Source: Paralithodes platypus
Taxonomy: Eukaryota; Arthropoda; Malacostraca; Decapoda; Lithodidae
Assembly: GCA_032716605.1 (NCBI GenBank)
Contig: CM064485.1
Coordinates: 28,237,558 to 28,301,557, forward strand
Length of the DNA stretch: 64,000 bases
Direction of reading: 5' to 3'
Positions 45,154-54,723 of the stretch are shown here, in pieces (positions within the stretch are counted from its first letter, which is position 1; each line of letters begins with the position of its first letter). The notes below the pieces were generated by a model that saw only the letters and a program-made list of their open reading frames with translations, made no database searches and had not been told where the DNA came from. The position numbers were made by a program, and so were the translations under genes.

Positions 45154-46212
45154 CTACCCAGCTCGGGCATGGAAGTTAACACGTGGGCCACCTCTGAAGA
45201 GATGGGCCGGCGTCGGTGACAAGAGCGGAGTGGGGGTCTGGACGTCCACCTCCAGGTGAGACCCCTCCGCGCAACCCGCCGCCCCCAACGTCCCTCGCGG
45301 CCACCGAGGGGCGCAAGGGCGAAAACAACCCGAGGGAGCACCCGAGAGGAGGGGAGCGACCCGGTCGGCCAGGCGAGAAGGAGAACAAGGAGGCCGACCC
45401 AGAGAACCTACACATTGTGTTGACGTGGAGGTACCCCCGGTACGGGCCGTGCGGGCTTGAGCGCCACGTTGACCTCCTCTACCCCCCCCCAACCTCGTCG
45501 AAAAGGGCGGGCCACCCCAACCCCAGGCCGTCGCGGGGCTGACCCCGTCGAAGGGCGGCCGGAAGCGGAAGGCCGGCCAGCCCCGACACGGCGGGGATGA
45601 AAGGGGCAAGAACAGAAGTGCGAGGCGGAACCGACGCACTGGCCTGCAACGTCCCAGTCCTGCGCCCGTGCAAGGCGGCAGCACTTGCAGCAGCACCCCG
45701 AAGAGGACCGGCAGAAGGACGGGACTGAGAAGACCCCGCGCGCGACACATCGCGTCGGTGCGTGACGTAAGCAGGGTCTGCAACGACACAGCGTGTCGTC
45801 GCGTGTCGGAAGCAGGGGCCGCCGACAGAGAAGCGTAGCATTTCCAAGCATCCTGCTTAAAAAAAAACGACGTATATAGCGCAGAGGACAACAAACCCTG
45901 ACGAATATCCAAGGGGGCCGGCCGGCAGAACGAGGACCGTACCGTCGGGCGTTGCCGAGTTGCCGCGCACAAAACCGCCTTCAGCCCGGGAACCAAAGAC
46001 ACCGCGAGCCGAAGGTGGATCCGCTGAACGCGGTCCAAACCCTCGCGAAGATCGCCTGGCGCAGATGCCTCGAAAAGCCGCAGGTGGCGAACAGACGTCT
46101 GGAGGGAACCTAAAGACAAGACAATAAGTCCGTCACCCTCTGTCGCAAGGGAAAAACCTTGGCGACAGAGGGCTGATCTGGGTGAGAGAAGAACGGGGTA
46201 GCAATAGAACAA
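45154..46212 (-). CDS. DIRS gag-like / linker frame (3' part)
   Basis: A 352-codon minus-strand frame directly upstream of RT. Parts look like DIRS capsid proteins (hydrophobic helices at residues ~85-170, including HLRLFEASAPGDLREGLDRV), whereas the Pro/Gly/Arg-rich second half may be linker or a shadow frame. The end overlaps the RT frame start, as usual in DIRS elements. Function inferred from position. Confidence 0.45.
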   Translation of the reverse strand: MFYCYPVLLSPRSALCRQGFSLATEGDGLIVLSLGSLQTSVRHLRLFEASAPGDLREGLDRVQRIHLRLAVSLVPGLKAVLCAATRQRPTVRSSFCRPAPLDIRQGLLSSALYTSFFFKQDAWKCYASLSAAPASDTRRHAVSLQTLLTSRTDAMCRARGLLSPVLLPVLFGVLLQVLPPCTGAGLGRCRPVRRFRLALLFLPLSSPPCRGWPAFRFRPPFDGVSPATAWGWGGPPFSTRLGGGRGGQRGAQARTARTGGTSTSTQCVGSLGRPPCSPSRLADRVAPLLSGAPSGCFRPCAPRWPRGTLGAAGCAEGSHLEVDVQTPTPLLSPTPAHLFRGGPRVNFHARAG

Positions 46213-46399
46213 AGTTCAAGAACGGGCGCACTTATCCAGGACGAGAACGCGCCGTCCAACCCGCCGACAGACACAAGAGGAGGCAAAATCAGTGATGACT
46301 CCGGGGGAGGGACGGAAGGAGAGCCGTCGACGGATCAGTGTGTGAAGTCGAAGGCCTCAGCAAACCAGGCCTCCAATGGGAGAGGGTGACCGAGCATGA

Positions 46400-47660
46400 T
46401 GGCTAAGCCAGGCGTACCGGCGTCGCACAAACCTGTCCCATAGGAGGACAGACCCGTCAACACAGCCAGGGACTGAACAGCCGGAAGGATGTCAGGGCGG
46501 CTGACGTCTGACCAGAGCGTAGGCCTGCAGAAGGGAGGGGGACCGTAGCAGGGGTAGGTAGGGTGAGGCGCTGAGGGTGAGTCACCGCCAAGAAGCGCGA
46601 GAAGAGGGAGTCTTGCATCGACTCCAAGCGCCCGTCGATGCGTGACACAACCCAGCCCTGCATAGCCGACAATCGAGACGAGAGAGGCGACCCCCCCCAA
46701 GATTGGTCGGCCCGCAGGGGCGAGCGTGAGCGGGAGCGAGACCCACGACACGAACCAGCAGCGTCGCGGCCCAAGGAAGGCGAGCGACGACGGTTGTGTC
46801 GCCGTTGAGGGACTCGTCCCCGATCACGAACGGCCTAGGGGGAAACAGCACCATCCCCCTCTTCCAGCGACACGTCAGCTCCTGAGAAAGGGGACCCCGA
46901 AACCTCGCGAAACCCCACCGAGGCAAGAGGAGGGGTACCCCCATGGCGAGACGGTAAGTGAAGGTCAGGAAGAGAAGAATGAGGAGGAGCAGGACGACGG
47001 GAGTGGGAAGGCTGGCCGGGTGAAAGGAGGCTAGAAGGAGCCGCGGGGGGAAACAGAGCAAGGATCCCCGGGGCTGAGATAACAGGGCGGCCCGACACCG
47101 AGGCGGAGGAGGGAGGGGCCTCCACCGTGGGACGAGACCGTGAAGGAAGAATAGGCACTGAAGCAGATGAAGTAGGAGAAGCAACGACATCCAGGCGGAC
47201 CCTCCCGGACAGTGTAGGAGGAGGGAGCAGAGGGCCAGCTACAGCATGAACAACCGCGCGCGGAGAGGACAACGTAAGAGGAAGTCGTCTGGGCTGGGGA
47301 AGCGGGCGGAAGGGAGTAGAGCCCCTATCCGTAGAGGCCAGGGGAGGGCGCACAGGGGCAGAGCCGCTAAACCCGGCCTCAGGGCGAGAACCATGACGAG
47401 GGCGATGGGCGTCGTCAAGGCGATCAGGACGACGACGAGGGGCAGTAAAGGACGGACGACGAGGCGAGCGAGAGCGTGGACGGAGCTGGGGAACCCCCCG
47501 ACGATGGGACGACCAGCTGCGGGACCCAGGGGAGAGGGCCCGAGCAGGGAGAGGGCCAGGTGAACGGCCTTCAGTCGGGTCAGGGATACCCAGGGCGACG
47601 CGGATCCGGTCGGCAACAAAGGCCGGGGAACGGTGGCCCACAGACCTAATGTGGCGGGAG
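46400..47660 (-). CDS. DIRS gag-like frame (5' part)
   Basis: Likely begins at MVSRHIRSVGHRSPAFVADR (~47,660), an acidic/basic leader, within the 378-codon frame 46,835-47,971. It continues, after a frame change near 46,800, into 46,457-46,774, which contains SRLSAMQGWVVSRIDGRLES and MQDSLFSRFLAV, resembling the coiled segment of DIRS gag proteins. The Ser/Pro/Arg-rich middle (residues ~150-330) is low complexity. At least one frameshift separates the pieces, or an intron does. No zinc knuckle seen. Confidence 0.5.
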
Positions 47661-48198
47661 ACCATCGTCCACACCGACGGAATGGAAGCAGAGGCCACAG
47701 CCGCCGCCGAGGAACCAGGGCCATGGAGCAGCACAACCACCAGGGCCAGACACGTGCCACACAGAGCAGGGAGGTAGGCCGTAGAGGACACACAGAGCGA
47801 GTGGCGCAAGCAGGACTTGTGGCTCTCCAAGCACGGGGAGCGACAACCAAGGCGAAAGCAAGGCAGCCTACCTGCACTAGAAGAACACACACCATAATCA
47901 GCACGTCGAAGGAGTAAGTGGAGAGAATGTCCAAGAAGAACCAGGGAAGGAGCATGGGGAAACAGGAACACACATGCAAACAGGTATCCGTACTCACCCT
48001 AAACTGGGAGCACAGAGGTAGGTGAGGAGGGCGGCCGAGGCGGAAGAGCACTAGCAGAACCTGCAAAGATGGAGAAAGTGTTAACCACCACTCAACATCT
48101 TACATGCAGGGCCTATAACACCAGTAAAGTGCATACACCAATATAGTATCAGGCAACAAGATGACATAAAAAAAGTCAATAGTGAAAGCCAACTATTA

Positions 48199-48341
48199 CC
48201 GCAAATTTGCGGGCCAATGGAGGCATAACCGTATCGACACCACCCTCCCGCAATTTTGCGGGACCCCCCAACGATCTCCGCAAATTTGCGGGGAGCCGAA
48301 ATGTCCCAGAGGACCGAATCGAGCTCCCGCAAATTTGCGGG
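48199..48341. repeat. Four copies of a 16-bp palindrome
   Basis: CCGCAAATTTGCGG cores occur at 48,199-48,212, 48,247-48,262 (one base changed: CAATTTTG), 48,279-48,292 and 48,326-48,341 (full CCCGCAAATTTGCGGG). Centres are ~49, 31 and 48 bp apart and flanks are otherwise dissimilar. They sit between the 5' terminal repeat and gag on the coding strand, so they lie in the transcript leader or promoter-proximal DNA. Confidence 0.9.
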
Positions 48342-48614
48342 ACCGGCCGAGATGGTCCGGCGCCGAAAAAAGCGAGAGGAGCGTCTAGGGAATACCAAAA
48401 AAGGTCACAAAAAATGCGTCATCTCCTTATGAACTCCAAGCAATGATGGCCATCAAGCTGAGCAGTGTCTTCCTTGAATTTATCCTGACTCAACCGGTAA
48501 AGGGAGAGGCAAGGAAGACACACCAGGGTAGAGGAGGCACATCCCCCAGGAACCACCCAACCCACAGAGATAGAGCAAAGCCCATGAGGAGAAGTGGCAG
48601 GGAGGGTGGTTTCG

Positions 48615-48815
48615 CACAAACAGGGGCCCCCGTGGGGTACCCCTGGATTGGGTAAAAGACTATGAAAGGATGGAGGTGAAACAGGAAGAGAAAACAAAAA
48701 CCAGTAAATGAAACTGGTGAGAAAAAGGGTGGCCTAGCCGTGAGCAGAGAATGTGTCAGGGGCGAAAAACCCTGTGGTGTGAAGGAGGGGCCCCCGTGGG
48801 GTACCCCTGGAGTAT
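48615..48815. repeat. Duplicated GGGGTACCCCTGG motif
   Basis: A 25 bp block (GGGGCCCCCGTGGGGTACCC and 5 further bases) occurs at ~48,626 and ~48,789 in the DIRS leader. It contains the palindrome GGGGTACCCC. Confidence 0.85.
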
Positions 48816-49265
48816 CACGAACCACCTGTCGCCCAGGCCCTTGAGACACAGTGAAGGACTCGAAACAGCACCGCCACCAACGAAATCTCAGATTGTTTAC
48901 CAAAGGTACACCTAGGCTATGAAAAAATGAAAACTCATAGGGGCATAGCAATTCCTGAATGAGAAAACGAGCTACGCTAAATTAAGCTAAAAGCTAAACT
49001 ATGCCCAGACTAACAGGAAAAAAGAATATGAAAAGAGAAAGAATGAAAAACATATACGAGGAACGCCAGGCGCCCCCGTACCTTCGGTAGGCTATTTCCA
49101 CACGCGTCTCCATTACACACACTTAGGAGCCCATTTACGTGTGCCCTAGATCACGTAACATCTGTCTAACAAAAAAGAAGGCCAGATAAGCCGAAACGAA
49201 CCTAAACAGGGTGAATTAAAGGAGCACAACAAAAGCGACTTCATTCAATGGAGCGCGTGAAAAAA

Positions 49266-49560
49266 TGATGACAAGAGAGGGTCGCTCATGCGCACGTTCG
49301 ACAGGGATCTGCACATGACGGAACACGGGATGGGCCTTAAGCGGTAACTAAGGTAAACCCCTTTTTCTTCTCTTCTATGCTTTTTTCACCTTCGGTGGTA
49401 GTTTTGGTTAATGTACAACGTCTCCTAGAGCAAGATAAGGAGTAGACTCTAGACGTTTTCTTTTTAACCGGGGTTGGAATGACGACATAGCAGTCAAAAT
49501 AGACAAGTCGTCATTGCAATTAGGTTAATAGCCTTGACGTTGGATTTGCCAAGACTACTA
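49266..49560 (-). repeat. DIRS right inverted terminal repeat
   Basis: Partner of 41,619-41,912. On the coding strand this is the 5' end and is expected to contain the promoter. The element ends six bases farther on, at ACAAAT (49,561-49,566). Confidence 0.9.
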
Positions 49561-49566
49561 ACAAAT

Positions 49567-49978
49567 AAAGTGTTTTACTAAATATATAATTAAAGATATA
49601 TAAACAGTTGTAATGTGTTATAAAGGGATTAGTCCATTCATAATCAGAAATATTACTATTTGTTTGTGCAAATTTCGTCCGTGAGGGATTAGGAAAGCCT
49701 TTCTGTGAGATTTATTAATATGGCAGTAAATTCTGAATAAACATAATTAATCATGCAACACATGTCTATTTGCGACAATACAAAATCTGCGCAATACCTG
49801 ACTACCGTAGGTAAAACGAAATGTCATATATTGCATAAATGTATGTAATGCGCACTCAGCACAGTTTTGTCTTACTCCATTGATGATTAATTATTTCTGC
49901 AGGTTATCATATCACCTTATCGAGTGTTTGCTCCTTCCCTCTCACTTTCTCTAACACAGCAGTGTTGCAAAAATACCA
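49567..49978. other. No gene recognised
   Basis: AT-rich unique-looking sequence between the DIRS and the next MITE. Confidence 0.5.
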
Positions 49979-50418
49979 TTAACCCGTACAGCCCCAGCGA
50001 CGCGCCTGACGCGTCGGCGATGTATGTAACGCACAGCCCCAGAGACGCGCCTGGCGCGTCACCCTAAGTGCGCCGACCGTAACCTCAGGTGTAGCCACTC
50101 AAGAGGGCTCAGATTTGTATGGGAACTGTGTACGTATCCCACGCAACCGTGCCGATGGTTGAAAACTCTCAAAGTCCACGTGCGTGAGCGCGCAATAACC
50201 TGTTTTTTGGGGATAATTGCCTTCAATTTTTTACTCTTGTAAAATACGTTTTCGGGGGCTCTGTAGGACTATTTTTTAAGCTTTTTGAGCGGTTTTTCGT
50301 GGTTTTTCCTTCATTCCTAACCCATTCGCTATTGTTTCTGGAATAAAACCATTTTTTGAAAACCGGCCGGGTTCTGGTGAACAAACATTACAAAACTAGC
50401 CGGGGCTGGACGGGTTAA
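49979..50418. mobile_element. TTAA-flanked MITE, 440 bp
   Basis: TTAA at 49,979-49,982 and 50,415-50,418 with good inverted ends: CCCGTACAGCCCCAGC and CCCGTCCAGCCCCGGC (13 of 16). The left end is duplicated in tandem (CAGCCCCAG(C/A)GACGCGCCTG at 49,989 and 50,034), each followed by a GCGCCTGRCGCGTC palindrome. Piggyback-type TTAA target; no coding capacity. Confidence 0.8.
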
Positions 50419-50454
50419 CACTTAGCCAATCTAACATATGTAGTGACTTATATA

Positions 50455-50965
50455 CAGTACTAGCAGGGGTACCCGGTATTGCCCAGGTTTAAATTCTACC
50501 ATAATCACCATCACTACTACCACCACTACTACTACCATAATCACCATCATCAAACACTACTACCACAATCATCACAATACTACTACTACCATAATCACCG
50601 GCCTCGACCTCCCTGTGCCTCATTAAACGGCGACCTCGATTTCGGCCGCTAAATGACCTCCGATTTTGGATCTGACCTCATCCGTACCCCCATTTTTGGG
50701 CGCTGCGAAAAACTTTCGTTCCATACACCTTTTCGATCGGAGGCCTCCTTCTGCCCCAAACGGCCATTTTTTTCAATTTTTTCAATGTTTTTTCAATTTC
50801 GGCCTCGAAACGACCTCCGATCGTGGCCTCGCCCCCTCTATGACCTGACCCAGGTCAATTGACACCCACATGCAAAGTTTCAGCTCCCCAGGTCCAAAAC
50901 TGCTGCCGCCTATTAAGAACAGACACACACACAGACAATCGAAAATATTATATAGATATTTAATT
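50455..50965. repeat. Unclassified dispersed-type repeat
   Basis: Starts near AGCAGGGGTACCCGGTATTG, runs through a CTACTAC/ATCACC microsatellite (50,500-50,600) and a CGACCTC-rich zone, and ends near CACACACACAGACAATCG then TATTATATAGAT. Such a head and tail are seen in many arthropod interspersed repeats, but I cannot name the family. Frames of 60-69 codons inside are not credible genes. Confidence 0.45.
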
Positions 50966-50999
50966 TGTATATGTGTATAAGGGAGACAAAAGGCAGAAC

Positions 51000-51231
51000 T
51001 GCCTGTTGCGAGTGCCTCCCCAGAGTTAAAAGGGTGTTAGAGCCAATATCAAGGAACGGTCGATCCCAAATGCCTGGATACACGGAGTTTGAAGGCATTT
51101 AAGTCATAGGATGAAGGACAGATAGGTTCAGGGAGAGAGTTCCAGAGCTCACCTATTGAATAGAAAAAAAGACTGGAAATATAGGTTAGCTCTTGAGTTG
51201 GAGAGTTGCACAGAGTACAGTATATGCTCAT
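51000..51231 (-). pseudogene. LINE ORF2 C-terminal fragment
   Basis: The minus-strand translation reads FFYSIGELWNSLPEPICPSS followed by YDLNAFKLRVSRHLG. It matches the C-terminal tail of non-LTR retrotransposon proteins (RxWNxLPxxxxPxxYDLxxFKxRVxxHL) and is a different family from the fragment at 1.2 kb. A frame change follows and no RT core remains. Confidence 0.65.
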
Positions 51232-51262
51232 GAACGGAAGCTCATATTAAACAAGATAATGA

Positions 51263-51676
51263 TTGAAGGAAGTTGATGGAATATTAATACACGGTAAGCT
51301 GTATACCTTAGAAGTTATCCCCATGTGGATCATGACGCATTTTTTAGTTTATTCCGCTTATAGTTTGATGAGTAGCATGAAAGTCAAAGGATTTAATGAG
51401 TCTTTTCCTTTTAATACCAACAGATCTTCCACAAGGTGCATAACATTGAGTTGTGATAACAAGAACAAACGGTCAAAATGCATCGTAAATCTTCAAAGAG
51501 TTAAGTTAGTCGAGAATGGGATTTCTTTACATATGTACTTATTTCAAAGTTATCATGAAGCCGATTGCGTCACATTAGTCATTACATTACTTTCATCTAG
51601 CATTTCAACATGCTGTAATTACGGAGTGAATATAATGCCCTTGAACATAATTAAGAAGGTTTTAATTAGTAAATAA
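51263..51676 (+). CDS. Unrecognised 137-codon ORF
   Basis: An open frame in AT-rich DNA with several Cys and a hydrophobic start (LEVIPMWIMTHFLVYSAYSL). I recognise no domain. It may be chance, an old pseudogene or an exon. Nothing nearby helps; it is not a continuation of the SEFIR frame. Confidence 0.15.
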   Translation: MKEVDGILIHGKLYTLEVIPMWIMTHFLVYSAYSLMSSMKVKGFNESFPFNTNRSSTRCITLSCDNKNKRSKCIVNLQRVKLVENGISLHMYLFQSYHEADCVTLVITLLSSSISTCCNYGVNIMPLNIIKKVLISK

Positions 51677-51679
51677 TGT

Positions 51680-51914
51680 AATTGGATAGCATCAGAGTTT
51701 AATTTGTTTCCTCATGGGAGCTACTTCATTCTGCCACGAACTATGTATTCAAAAGTCAATAATATCGCAAAAATAGTAGATTATTGAATCATGAGGATCT
51801 ACATCTGAGCTAGATAAAACAACAAGATTGAATGCAACAATAATATTTGGTGAAATAATATATCAACATATGCAATATTGTTACTATTATTCAACAACTG
51901 CTAGTATCATTCCA

Positions 51915-51949
<35 letters not shown>

Positions 51950-52576
51950 CTACCTATCTGAATTGGCTTGGTTCTCGACTTCTACCAACCTATTTTTTGT
52001 TGTCGAGTTGTATTATTATTATGTTAATGATTTCCAAGTTAGTTCATATATACTATAAGCTCTTAATGTATAGTGACAGTTTGTCAGAAACAATTTTACT
52101 ATTCCTAGAGCTGAAAATTTACGATCATACATTTTACCCAGAGATATGGTGGTATGCCTGAACAGAGTGAGATGTGCATTTTACCGGTCTAGGAAGGTAA
52201 GGTCTTCCTAAAGAATCATGGTAATCTCTACCTAGTGTCAGAAGGCAATAGAAGCTAAAATATTTTCAAATTAAGGAAAAGGGGGGTTGGGGAGAGAGTA
52301 GTTTAGCAGGACACACAGAAATATCGACTGTATAATTACCATCAATAGAGAGGAATAGAGTATGAAGTTAAAAAACGGTTGCCAGTTGTTCTTAATGTCA
52401 TCAATAATGTTTGACCACTAAAGTTGCTTTAATGCAGTGAATATAAGTAATTGTGTTATCTATTGATTCACAGACATAAATAACCATACTCAACCATTAT
52501 CAATATACCTCGTTTTGGGTCAGTATGCCTAGTTCAGATTTCCGTGTCCAGTTATACAACTTGAAGTAATTTACAT
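51680..52576. other. No gene recognised; CT microsatellite
   Basis: AT-rich, with a (CT)n run at 51,918-51,946. No element ends or coding signature before the left LTR. Confidence 0.5.
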
Positions 52577-54509
52577 CCTGCGAAAATAAGAAACATACTG
52601 TGGTTGCAGTTGTGACGCTCCTGCATAGTAGCCACTTGCGGGCATGCGCGCGCGTCGGCTGCCCAGCCGTTTAGAAACCGGCTGGCGGCAGCCGGCCGGC
52701 CGGCTTTTCCTTAGTATATATCCTACGACAATGTAACTAATGTCTGGGATATTCTTATGTTGTTTCACAGCTTGAAGCTGCCCTTATTCTTAACCAACGC
52801 ATCTTAGTATATTTTATTCTCGATAGTTGATTGTTTCATTATAATATATAAGATGTAAGTCTAGTGAGAGTGGGAGGAGACGAGCGGGAGAGAGAGACCG
52901 GCTGGGGGACGTTGCTTCGCGCGGAGAGTCCAGCTTGGGACGAGCCTGATGTTGCCACGTGCATTTGATAGCAACGTTAGGCTTAGTTTCGACTCACGCC
53001 AGGGGTAGAGGATTTTGACCCGGCAACTGTGTTGAGTGTTGCCAAGCATGGGATGTATTTTGCATGCCTAGGGTGGGGTCCAGACAGATTCAAGACTCAG
53101 AGCTCACCTCACTGTCGTACCCTTCGGACCCCCTTGATATCTATCCCTCTCAACCCCACTTAGAAACTTTCTCTCTTACTTTGTATACCTTCTTTCCACT
53201 ACTTCACCAATCTACTTAATTATCCCATCCCCTTGATAGACCTTATATCTATTATTGTATTAACGACGAGCTCTCAGATAACTAGATAGGATTTAGGGCC
53301 TTATGCAGAGATTTAATTGTTAATGAGACCTAAGAAGCTTTTTTGTTGTCTCATATTTGGTGGTTTCATGCTTGCTGGTGTGTTCTTGTGTCAGGTTAGC
53401 AGGGGCTAGACCGGAGGGGAGGCTTTTTGCGATCCTTTAAGTAAAGTCTGCTGGTGCGAGTCCTGTGGACCCGCACGACTTTACTAGGATACCCGTGGGA
53501 GTCTGGGGGCATTTTCTTGTCTGTGTGCCTGTGTGTCTAGTGTTGTGTTGTGTGAGGGCCCTTGCCTAGTCCACTCAGCACTGCGCTAGCACGTCTTGCT
53601 TTTGTTTTAGGGTCGCCAGGAGAGAGTCAGATACCTGCGATCTGAGTCTCTCAAGAGAGCACCCTTTCAATTAGAGTAATTTGGCGCACAGACTTGGGAA
53701 CGTCCCTAGGCTAGAGCAGGTGGCTCAGCCCGGGTATCCGAAGCCTATATCCTTCCGGCTAGACCTCTGCCACCTGGCAGATTAACAGCTAGTGGTTTAT
53801 TATATCTGTATGCTTGTTATTGTGCCACAGTTTACCGTTTTTGTGAGCATTGTGAGTCAGGGTGTGGCTTAGAGACTCTGTCCGAGCAGGCTTGCCTGAC
53901 TAAGAGTGGGAAGCACACCTGTATGTGGTTATGTTGCGAGTTGCTGTCTTTATTAAATTATACCTATGCCATTATACACTGTATGGCCTATCACTAGTAT
54001 TTATTCCTGCTTATGAGTTAAGAGTTCTCTAAATCCGTAACTTACTTTCTTTGCTAAGCATCAGATCCTACAGTAGCCGCATGCAGTTTAGAGACCCGCA
54101 TCTTGTCTACCTGTACGATGTTTTGAGGACTGTTTGCTTTCACCTTCTTTCACGCAGGGGTGATTAGTTGTATTAATTAACGTAACGTTAAATGTACTTT
54201 CTTCTAGTTTGTTATTAAATTGTTTCTGCAATTTAATTCCGTTATCTATCTTTTCCTTGAAGCTTTAAGTCAACTTAATTGTGTGATCTTTTATATAGCC
54301 TACTTGACTATCAGCAGTCTATAGTGCGTGCACCCTGTAACCGAGTCATAGGATACCTCGTTGTCCAGGCAGGACTCTTGACGGTTTAGAGTGGATTGTT
54401 GCCTGGGTTTATAGATAAGGGTTGGATCTAGCGTTCTCCGTTGTTGCTTGTTGCCGCATACCTAGTCCAATAGAAAGAGCCCAGTGTTTATATATCCCAG
54501 GACGTAACA
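52577..54509 (+). repeat. 5' LTR (5'-truncated)
   Basis: Matches 60,192-62,123 at about 99%. It ends CGTAACA. It begins inside the sequence that in the 3' LTR follows the first TGTGACGC copy. GC-rich CGGCCGGCCGG and a CTCTCCC/GAGAGAGAG stretch occur near 52,690 and 52,885. A 62-codon frame inside both LTRs (minus) is not coding. Confidence 0.93.
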
Positions 54510-54511
54510 AA

Positions 54512-54523
54512 TGGCGACCTTGC
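54512..54523 (+). other. Primer-binding site candidate
   Basis: TGGCGACCTTGC begins two bases after the LTR end (AACA|AA). TGGCGACC is a common primer-binding start in Gypsy elements. The tRNA was not determined. Confidence 0.6.
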
Positions 54524-54723
54524 ATAGGATTTACTGAACAGAGGAATATAGTGGTCATTTGTTTTGAGATTCCTTATGATTAGAGGAATACAGTGGACAT
54601 AGAGGTTTTTTTTGGAGCAACCAATATAACACATTAAAGACTTTAAATAACATTAGTATATACATACTTGCATAGGAGATAAGGCACATTCTATAACCGT
54701 GATAATTACTGCAGTACACAAGC

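Larger units (their letters stand above)
41565..49566 (-). mobile_element. DIRS-like tyrosine-recombinase retrotransposon, ~8.0 kb
   Basis: Inverted terminal repeats of ~295 bp (41,619-41,912 and 49,266-49,560) bound minus-strand gag-like, RT, RNase H and tyrosine recombinase ORFs. Just inside the left repeat, 41,976-42,086 is an internal complementary region whose complement joins the right end of the element directly to its left end. This architecture is diagnostic of DIRS elements, which form circular intermediates and integrate by recombinase without target duplication. None is seen here. The flanking dinucleotide AT is shared by both ends and the junction. The integrity of the diagnostic repeats suggests a fairly young copy, although some frames are shifted. 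Confidence 0.92.

Noticed and set aside
44247..45341. 364-codon minus-strand ORF overlapping RT
   Set aside because: Mostly a shadow of the RT frame. Only its last ~10 residues (ATDTSSEV) belong to RNase H.
48199..48341. CRISPR-like regularly spaced palindromic repeats
   Set aside because: Only four copies, uneven spacing of 31-49 bp between centres, no cas genes, and a eukaryotic retroelement context.
52861..53049. 62-codon ORF repeated identically at 60,475-60,663
   Set aside because: It is LTR sequence present in both LTRs, without coding features.
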